A stretch of DNA of 64,000 nucleotides from NCBI RefSeq assembly GCF_021730395.1, contig NC_069365.1:20310001-20374000 (forward strand), in the 5' to 3' direction. Below, one piece after another: positions 63,171-64,000 of the stretch (positions within the stretch are counted from its first letter, which is position 1; every line of letters starts with the position of its first letter). This stretch comes from Mercenaria mercenaria (lineage: Eukaryota; Mollusca; Bivalvia; Venerida; Veneridae). The notes under the pieces were generated by a model. It ran no database searches. It saw only the letters and a program-made list of their open reading frames with translations, and had not been told where the DNA came from. A program made the position numbers and the translations under genes.

Positions 63171-63615
63171 AATAAAATCTGAAAAGTAGATCCCTCGGAA
63201 GTACCGAGAACAAGGCAAAAAGTGAAAATTGCAGACTCGGTTTGATTGAGTCTGTTCATAAGCAGTAATGGAAAATGCAACACTGCCCACGCCCCCTAGC
63301 ACCGGCTTAAACAGTATTCAATCTTCAAATCTAAATTTGAAATCAAGGATCCCGAAGGCCCGGAAAATATAACAACACTGAGATGAAGTCGGGGCGACTT
63401 TCTACGGCCGCCACACAGCACTTAACACCCGCTGTTGTGAAGTAAATAAAATCTGAAAAGTAGATCCATCGGAAGCACCGAGAACAAGGCAAACAGTGAA
63501 AATTGCAGACTCGGTTTGATTGAGTCTGTTCATGAGCAGTAATGGAAAATGCAACACTGCCCACGCCCCTTAGCACCGGCTTAAGCAGTATTTAATCTTC
63601 AAATCTAAATTCTCA
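63171..63615 (+). repeat. Double-hairpin repeat, copies 2 and 3 in tandem
   Basis: AATAAAATCTGAAAAGTAGATCC starts units at 63171 and 63445 (274 bp apart). Each continues through CGGAAG.ACCGAGAACAAGGC, CAGACTCGGTTTGATTGAGT and GCAGTAATGGAAAATGCAAC, then CACTGCCCACGCCCC. The CAGACTC/GAGTCTG stem corresponds to CAGGCTC/GAGCCTG at 36132. Confidence 0.75.
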
Positions 63616-64000
63616 AGTCAAAGTTTATACGGCAAAAAAACATATACATGTTCATCGCCAAAACAGGTTAACAACTCGCCAAGTGCTACAACATGTTCTG
63701 GCTTGTATTGTATACACCTGGGTATCATCAATGAAACTATCTGAGTGCCCGAGGTTCTTCAATTCATTCCGCATCAGTCTGCAAAACGTTACAGAGGCAT
63801 TATTTCACTGCGATCAAAATCACTATCTCATAGTCTAGATCTGTGATCACTGTATCTTTTTTCTTAGAGATCTCTTCATTTGTTTTAGCGTTATCGTTCC
63901 TATCTTTTCTGTACCTTTCTTAGTGGTACTTTCTTTCTCAAGTTCTTTATCATTTCCGTGCTGGAGTTTGATATGCTTCTTTAGATACTGTACTCGTAGC
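63616..64000. other. Non-coding stretch at the window end
   Basis: No gene is recognised. Confidence 0.4.

Overview
The window looks like nuclear DNA of a bivalve mollusc, possibly a heterodont clam. It is AT-rich, gene-poor and densely packed with transposons. The short interspersed repeats, including the TTAACC..GGTTAA and AGCAGCATGCC..GGCATGCTGCT families and the ~150-bp tandem 'acaagagctgtc' family, are ones I associate with bivalve genomes. That identification rests on recognition, not on a search. Layout: 1-7.6 kb is mostly non-coding, with small inverted repeats and one possible signal-anchor exon. 7,607-22,153 is a complete Polinton (Maverick) insertion. It has 211-bp terminal inverted repeats that differ at one base and a perfect TAAAAG target duplication. 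22-26 kb is non-coding. 26,273-28,390 is an intact Mab-21/cGAS-like receptor gene. 28.4-38 kb is non-coding with MITEs, SINEs, hairpins and an (AT)n tract. 38,184-43,626 is a four-exon gene with clean splice sites. It encodes a coiled coil, an RNase-H-fold (hAT-like) transposase-like region and a C-terminal Tudor-like domain, but its frame is disrupted about six times. 44.3-47 kb is a broken Ty3/Gypsy fossil. 50.2-51.55 kb is a large composite palindrome flanked by two strictly 21-bp-periodic arrays of the palindrome TTGTGGCCACAA. 53.9-58.2 kb is a near full-length LINE of the Jockey/CR1 group. 59.7-61 kb is a DIRS-like remnant, and 62.2-63.2 kb is a second Gypsy remnant. The most striking content is the Polinton gene set. 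Besides the usual modules (protein-primed PolB, integrase, packaging ATPase, protease remnant, penton-like protein, small basic protein, membrane protein), it carries a TATA-binding-protein homologue, a protein with two PC4/SUB1 coactivator domains, and a BIR (inhibitor-of-apoptosis) protein. Several of its genes are preceded by TATATAA boxes and CCAAT boxes. The element therefore appears to carry part of its own RNA polymerase II initiation kit together with promoters that kit could read. It is nevertheless broken: one core frame is interrupted, the protease looks incomplete and I recognise no major capsid gene. It is treated here as a young fossil. Coding calls rest on reading the translations. 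No database search was possible.
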